In this document: piece by piece, positions 57,797-64,000 of the stretch
Position numbering within the stretch: the stretch's first letter is position 1
Layout of the letters: each line of letters opens with the position of its first letter
NCBI GenBank assembly: GCA_014843695.1
Contig: CM026395.1
Coordinates: 53,949,030 to 54,013,029 of the forward strand
Length of the DNA: 64,000 nucleotides
Source: Archivesica marissinica
Taxonomy: Eukaryota > Mollusca > Bivalvia > Venerida > Vesicomyidae
Reading direction: 5' to 3'
Position numbers and translations under genes: made by a program
The notes under the pieces: model-generated
Database searches by the model: none
Seen by the model: only the letters and a program-made list of their open reading frames with translations
Told to the model about the DNA's origin: nothing

Positions 57797-59085
57797 AATC
57801 CAACGAGCGACAGTGTGGAACTGAGCGACTGTGTGGAGTGGAACCGAGCGACTGTGTGGAGTGGAACCGAGCGACTGTGGAGTGGAACGAGCGTATGTGT
57901 GGAGTGGAACCGAGCGTATGTGTGGAGTGGAACCGAGCGAATGTGTGCAGTGGAACCGAGCGAATGTGTGGAGTTGAACCAAGCGTATGTGTGGAGTTGA
58001 ACCAAGCGTATGTGTGGAGTTGAACCAAGCGTATGTGTGGAGTTGAACCAAGCGTATGTGTGGAGTTGAACCAAGCGTATGTGTGGAGTTGAACCAAGCG
58101 TATGTGTGGAGTTGAACCAAGCTATGTGTGGAGTTGAACCAAGCGTATGTGTGGAGTTGAACCAAGCGTATGTGTGGAGTTGAACCAAGCGTATGTGTGG
58201 AGTTGAACCAAGCGTATGTGTGGAGTTGAGCCAAGCGTATGTGTGGAGTTGAACCAAGCGTATGTGTGGAGTTGAACCAAGCGTATGTGTGGAGTTGAAC
58301 CAAGCGTATGTGTGGAGTTGAACCAAGTATGTGTGGAGTTGAACCAAGCGTATGTGTGGAGTTGAACCAAGCGTATGTGTGGAGTTGAACTGAGCGAATG
58401 TGTGGAGTGGAATGAGTGACCGTGTGGAGTGGAACCGAGCATATGTGTGGAGTGGAACTGAGCGAATGTGTGGAGTGGAACTGAGTGACTGTGTGGAGTG
58501 GAACCAAGCGACTGTGTGGAGTGGAACCGAGCGACCGTGTGGAGTGGAACCGAATGACCGTGTGGAGTGGAACCGAGCGAATGTGTGGAGTGGAACTGAG
58601 CGACCGTGTGGAGTGGAACCGAATGACCGTGTGGAGTGGAACCGAGTGACCGTGTGGAGTGGTACCGAGCAACCATGTGGAGTGGAACCAAGCGAATGTG
58701 TGCAAGCGAATGTGTGGAGTGGAACTGAGCGACCGTGTGGAACTGAGCGACCGTGTGGAACTGAGCGACTGTGTGGAACTGAGCGACCGTGTGGAGTGGA
58801 ACCGTGTGTAGTGGAACCGAGCGAATGTGTGCAGTGGAACCGAGCGACCGTGTGCAGTGGAACTGAGCGACCGTGTGGAGTGGAACCGAGCGACCATGTG
58901 GGAGTGGTACCGAGCAACCATGTGGAGTGGAACCGAGCGAATGTGTGCAAGCGAATGTGTGGAGTGGAACTGAGCGACCGTGTGAAGTGGAACCGAGCGA
59001 CCGTGTGGAGTGGAATCGAGCAACCATGTGGAGTGGAACTGAGCGAATGTGTGGAGTGGACCTGAGCGACCTTGTTGAGTGGACC
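57797..59085. repeat. 23-bp tandem repeat, about 55 copies
   Basis: The unit is GAACCGAGCGACTGTGTGGA then GTG. The left-central block is uniform GTTGAACCAAGCGTATGTG; the right part mixes GCGACCGTG, GCGAATGTG and GCAACCATG subtypes. The 23-mer has no stop in any minus-strand frame. Three 23-mers therefore give a 69-bp, 23-codon cycle, and frames of 352-506 codons overlap each other on that strand. They have no non-repeat domain and are not called. Confidence 0.95.
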
Positions 59086-59340
59086 TGTGTGGAATGAGAA
59101 AAGTTTGCCGAAATTGTAACATAATAATTATGCGCTGATATGATATCGTAGCTCGTATTGAACCAACCTAAGCTTGACATAATTTAGGGTGAGCTATGAT
59201 ACACTTTTGATTTTCATATTCTATTTTAATCATTGGGACAAATACTTCTTGCTCGATTTGCTCAGGTACATATAATATAAAAACAGTTAATTTATTTGGC
59301 ACCATAAAAATGCACCAGAATAATTTATGCACTAGTGTAA
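59086..59340. other. Spacer without recognised gene
   Basis: AT-rich sequence; nothing recognised. Confidence 0.45.
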
Positions 59341-59493
59341 TTCTCACCAGTGCAACCCGGGTTTGATACTCGGACCGGAAAGTATGTGAGATGGTACGGT
59401 GGTCGCCAAATTGAACAGGTTGGTTTTCTCCGGGTACTCCAGTTTCCTACCACATGGATAAAAACATACGCGTTTATGAGAGTGATTAATTTA
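59341..59493 (+). mobile_element. SINE family B, copy 3, 5' portion of a split copy
   Basis: Part of the head (GCAACCCGGGTTTGATACTC), the body (GTGAGATGGTACGGTGG, TTTTCTCCGGGTACTCC) and the tail start (GAGAGTGATTAAT) are present. The remainder of the tail resumes at about 59916, after the inserted elements. Head box A is missing or too decayed to see. Confidence 0.8.
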
Positions 59494-59671
59494 CAGTCAT
59501 ACCTGTGTTAATGGTCACCTCCATGAAGCAGCCAACCTCTATTAATCAGCCAGTTTCAAGATTCCCAATATGTTGTTTTATTATATATTTGACCTCTATT
59601 GAGCAGCCACCTGCACCTAGCAGCCACTTCCTTTGATTCCCTTGACTGGCTGCTTAAGGCAAAGGCAGGCT
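59494..59671. mobile_element. MITE-like insertion within the SINE B tail
   Basis: It starts ACAGTCATACCTGTGTTAAT and contains repeated AGCAGCCA(A/C) phrases in both orientations, ending GGCTGCTTAAGGCAAAGGC. The outermost right end may be CAGGTTTGAC at 59906-59915, beyond the SINE C insertion, and would be inverted relative to GTCATACCTG. ACAGTCAAACCTGCCTTAA in the 85-bp satellite resembles this start. Confidence 0.5.
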
Positions 59672-59903
59672 TATAGTTTATACAAATTTATCTTAGCTCG
59701 ATTGAGAAACAAGTTCTTACAACTTATATTAATCACTCTCGAGACCTCATTCCTGATGAGTCCATCGCCATGAGGGAGAGAGAAGATACAATGTGGAATT
59801 TAAATGCCTTGCCTAAGAGCACAATCATAATGGCTCCAGTGGGGCTTGATCTATGGACCTTTCTCACCTGAAGCAAACTCGCTACCACTGTGCTATCATG
59901 ACT
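59672..59903 (-). mobile_element. tRNA-derived SINE, family C, copy 4
   Basis: On the minus strand: head GATAGCACAGTGGTAGCGAG; decayed box B (TAGATCAAGCCCC); body GCAAGGCATTTAAATTCC and CTCTCTCCCTCATGGCGATG; tail GAGAGTGATTAATATAAGTT, GTTTCTCAATCGAGC. It lies inside the insertion that splits the SINE B copy. Confidence 0.85.
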
Positions 59904-59915
59904 TCCAGGTTTGAC

Positions 59916-59965
59916 TTAAGTTGTTAAAGCTTGTTTCACAATCATTGTCCAGTAAATAAAGTATA
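59916..59965 (+). mobile_element. SINE family B, copy 3, 3' remnant of split copy
   Basis: TTAAGTTGTTAAAGCTTG, then TTTCACAATCATTGTCC, matches the end of the family B tail seen at 56101-56140, continuing where the copy at 59341-59493 stops. Confidence 0.75.
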
Positions 59966-60280
59966 AACTATATTTTTATTTTTCGATTTGAATAAAAACA
60001 GAAGTGATAAAGACACTTTAGTCTCATTGAACATTTGTGGAATTTGTTGAAGCCATTGATTGTACCACTGCAACCTTTTTATGACCTCATTTGACCTTTG
60101 TCACTGTCTGGGAATTCTGGGTCATATAAGGCCATGGATTATACAGACATGGACTTTGTAAATAGTTCCCTAGTGGATAAGATGAAAAATCAATGGACAT
60201 TCTTTGTTTCCCCTGCATTGTGTCAAGTTGTTCTCTCATAGCCACTGATAGTCATGTTATATTGATAGAAATATACTCTA
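59966..60280. other. Spacer without recognised gene
   Basis: AT-rich sequence; contains ATGACCTCATTTGACCTTTG, a phrase common in dispersed repeats. No gene seen. Confidence 0.45.
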
Positions 60281-63200
60281 TGTCTCACATAGAGATTTAG
60301 TCTAATATACTACTATATCTCCATACATACTTTAACCCTGTCTCACATAGAGATTTAGTCTAATATACTACTATATCTCCATACATACTTTAACCCTGTC
60401 TCACATAGAGATTTAGTCCTAATATACGACTATACCTCCATACATCTTAAACCCTGTCTCACATAAGATTGACTACTATACTACTATATCTCCATACATA
60501 ATTTAACCCTGTCTCACATAGAGATTTAGCCTAATATACTACTATATCTCCATACATACTTTAACCCTGTCTCACATAGAGATTTAGTCTAATATACTAC
60601 TATATCTCCATATATACTTTAACCCTGTCTCACATAGAGATTTTTGCTAATATACTACTATATCTCCTATATACTTTAACCCTGTCGCACATAGAGATTA
60701 GTCTATATACTCTATCTCCTAGAATACTCTAACCCGTCTCACATAGAGATTTAGTCAATATACTACTATATCTCCATACACTTTAACACTGTCTCACATA
60801 GAGATTTAGCAATATACTCCTATATCTCCATACATACCTTACCCCTATCTCCATAGAGAATTTAGTCTAATATCCTATTATATCTCCATACATACTTTAA
60901 ACCTGTCTCATAGAGATTTAGTCTAATATACTACCCTATCTCCATATATACTTTCACCCTGTCTCACTAGAATTTAGTCTAAATATACTACTATACCTCC
61001 ATACATACTTGTTAACCCTATCTCACATAGAGATTTAGACTAATATACTACTAAACCTCCATGCATACGTTAAACCCTGTCTCACATAGAGATTTAGACT
61101 AATATACTACTATATCTCCATACATACTTCAACCCTGTCTCACATAGAGATTTAGACTAATATACTACTATATCTCCATACATACTTTAACACTGTCTCA
61201 CATAGAGATTTAGACTAATATACTACTATACCTCCATACATACTTTAACCCTGTCTCACATAGAGATTTAGACTAATATACTACTATATTTCCATACATA
61301 CTTTAACCCTGTCTCACATAGAGATTTAGACTAATATACTACTATATCTCCATACATACTTTAACCCTGTCTCACATAGAGATTTAGTCTAATATACTAC
61401 TATATCTCCATACATACTTTAACCCTGTCTCACATAGAGATTTAGTCTAATATACTACTATATCTCCATACATACTTTAACCCTGTCTCACATAGAGATT
61501 TAGACTAATATACTACTATATCTCCATACATACTTTAACACTGTCTCACATAGAGATTTAGACTAATATACTACTATACCTCCATACATACTTTAACCCT
61601 GTCTCACATAGAGATTTAGACTAATATACTACTATATTTCCATACATACTTTAACCCTGTCTCACATAGAGATTTAGACTAATATACTACTATATCTCCA
61701 TACATACTATAACCCTGTCTCACATAGAGATTTAGACTAATATACTACTATATCTCCATACATACTTTAACCCTGTCTCACATAGAGATTTAGTCTAATC
61801 TACTACTATATCTCCATACATACTTGTTAACGATGTCTCACATAGAGAGTTAGTCTAATATACTGCTATATCTCCATACATACTTTAACCCTCTCTCACA
61901 TAGAGATTTAGGCTAATATACGACAATATCTCCATACATACTTTAACCCTGTCTCACATAGAGATTTAGTCTAATATACTACTATATCTCCATACATACT
62001 TTAACCCTGTCTCACATAGAGATTTAGTCTAATATTCTGCTATATCTCCATACATACTTTAACCCTATCTCACATAGAGATTTAGTCTAATATACTATTA
62101 TATCTCCATACATACTTTAACCCTGTCTCACATAGAGATTTAGTCTAATATACTACTATACCTCCATACATACTTTAACCCTGTCTCACATAGAGATTTA
62201 GTCTAATATACTACTATATCTCCATACATACTTTAACCCTGTCTCACATAGAGATTTAGTCTAATATACTACTATATCTCCATACATACTTTAAGCCTGT
62301 CTCACATAGAGATTTAGTCTAATATTCTGCTATATCTCCATACATACTTTAACCCTATCTCACATAGAGATTTAGTCTAATATACTATTATATCTCCATA
62401 CATACTTTAACCCTGTCTCACATAGAGATTTAGTCTAATATACTACCATATCTCCATACATACTTTAACCCTGTCTCACATAGAGATTTAGTCTAATATA
62501 CTACTATATCTCCATACATACTTTAACCCTGTCTCACATAGAGATTTAGACTAATATACTATTATATCTCCATACATACTTTAACCCTGTCTCACAAGAG
62601 ATTTTTCCTATAACTACATATCCCATACATACTTTACCCTGTCTCACATAGAGATTTAGTCTAATATACTACTATATCTCCATACATACTTGTTAACGAT
62701 GTCTCACATAGAGAGTTAGTCTAATATACTACTATATCTCCATACATACTTGTTAACGATGTCTCACATAGAGAGTTAGTCTAATATACTACCATATCTC
62801 CATACATACTTTAACCCTGTCTCACATAGAGATTTAGCCTAATATACTACTATATCTCCATACATACTTTAACCCTGTCTCACATAGAGATTTAGTCTAA
62901 TATACTACTATATCTCCATACATACTTGTTAACCCTGTCTCACATAGAGATTTAGACTAATATACTACCATACCTCCATACATACTTTAAACCCTGTCTC
63001 ACATAGAGATTTAGACTAATATACTACTATATCTCCATACATACTTGTTAAGACTGTCTCACATAGAGATTTAGACTAATATACTACTATATCTCCATAC
63101 ATACTTGTTAACCCTATCTCACATAGAGATTTAGACTAATATACTACTAAACCTCCATACATACGTTAAACCCTGTCTCACATAGAGATTTAGACTAATA

Positions 63201-64000
63201 TACTACTATATCTCCATACATACTTCAACCCTGTCTCACATAGATATTTAGACTAATATACTACTATATCTCCATACATACTTTAACACTGTCTCACATA
63301 GAGATTTAGACTAATATACTACTATACCTCCATACATACTTTAACCCTGTCTCACATAGAGATTTAGACTAATATACTACTATATTTCCATACATACTTT
63401 AACCCTGTCTCACATAGAGATTTAGACTAATATACTACTATATCTCCATACATACTTTAACCCTGTCTCACATAGAGATTTAGTCTAATATACTACTATT
63501 TCTCCATACATACTTAACCCTGTCTCACATAGAATTTAGTCTAATATACTACCAGATATCTCCATACATCCTTTACCCTGTCTCACTGAGATTTAGTCTA
63601 ATATACTACTATATCTCCATACATACTTGTTAACGATGTCTCACATAGAGATTTAGCCTAATATACTACTATATCTCCATATATACTTTAACCCTGTCTC
63701 ACATAGAGATTTAGTCTAATATACTACTATAACTCCATACATACTTTAACCCTGTCTCACATAGAGATTTAGTCTAATATACTACTATATCTCCATACCT
63801 ACTTTAACCCTATCTCACATAGAGATTTAGTCTAATATACTACTATATCTCTATACATACTTTAACCCTGTCTCACATAGAGATTTAGGCTAATATACTA
63901 CTATACCTCCATACATACTTTAACCCTGTCTCACATAGAGATTTAGGCTAATATACTACTATAGCTCCATACATACTTTAACCCTGTCTCACATAGAGAT
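60281..64000. repeat. 58-bp satellite, second block, continues past window
   Basis: Same unit as 16886-18150 (TCTCACATAGAGATTTAGTC, TAATATACTACTATATCTCC, ATACATACTTTAACCCTG), about 64 copies. Higher-order structure is visible: a five-unit block with TATTCTGC recurs 290 bp apart (near 62031 and 62321), and a block marked CTAAACCTCCAT recurs about 2.1 kb apart (near 61051 and 63147). Degraded stretches with many indels lie at about 60415-60970, 62590-62640 and 63520-63600. The array runs off the window. Confidence 0.96.

Noticed and set aside
57602..59180. Minus-strand open frames of 506, 414 and 352 codons
   Set aside because: The 23-bp unit has no stop in any minus-strand frame, so all three frames are open at once. 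That is a property of the repeat, not of a gene.

Overview
The window looks like intergenic DNA from an animal genome, most likely a bivalve or other mollusc. That assignment is an inference from general character (AT-rich sequence, dense minisatellites, several tRNA-derived SINE families, TTAA-flanked MITEs, a Tc1-like relic, no operons); no host gene anchors it. I found no host protein-coding gene, rRNA or functional tRNA gene that I can support. The only recognisable protein sequence is a broken Tc1-type (DD34E) transposase at about 7.06-7.92 kb. Exactly 1000 Ns (42166-43165) mark an assembly gap.

About 40 kb of the 63 kb of real sequence, nearly two thirds, is tandem repeat. There are more than 25 arrays with units of 12 to 160 bp, nearly all confined to one place. 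Left part (0-16.5 kb): 48-bp arrays at 0 and 2.4 kb; a C-rich 65/71-bp array (4.26-6.07 kb); a 34-bp array (8.2-9.96 kb); 55-bp (10.6-11.6 kb); 41-bp (13.0-13.46 kb); then a graded series of 71-, 31- and 34-bp units (13.96-16.4 kb). Middle (16.9-42.2 kb): 58-bp satellite, 27-bp, an 85-bp satellite inside a MITE, 53-bp, 160-bp, 24-bp, 22-bp, 37-bp, 12-bp, 29-bp and 57-bp arrays. Right (43.2-64 kb): a 9.7-kb array of a second 29-bp unit, a 38/42-bp array, 44-bp and 40-bp repeats, a 23-bp array, and a second block of the 58-bp satellite running off the window end. Long open frames in these arrays follow from unit length or lack of stops and are not called as genes.

Mobile elements sit between the arrays. 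Four tRNA-derived SINE families occur, called A-D here. Several copies have clear target-site duplications: A at 982-1263 and 40707-40998, B at 18858-19098 and 55906-56143, C at 26087-26299, D-like at 37372-37656. Families B and C have different heads and bodies but the same 3' tail, which suggests they use the same LINE machinery. A group of TTAA-flanked MITEs, piggyBac-like by their ends, carries near-perfect hairpins built around TAGATCCAGATCAGC. In one family the hairpin plus a 36-bp linker forms a 104-bp module whose copy number varies between insertions.

The most interesting signals are this modular-hairpin MITE group and a MITE (19784-21860) in which both terminal regions have been tandemly amplified, linking a transposon end to a satellite whose core recurs at 16.9-18.1 kb and 60.3-64 kb. 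These are sequence observations; origin and function are inferred.
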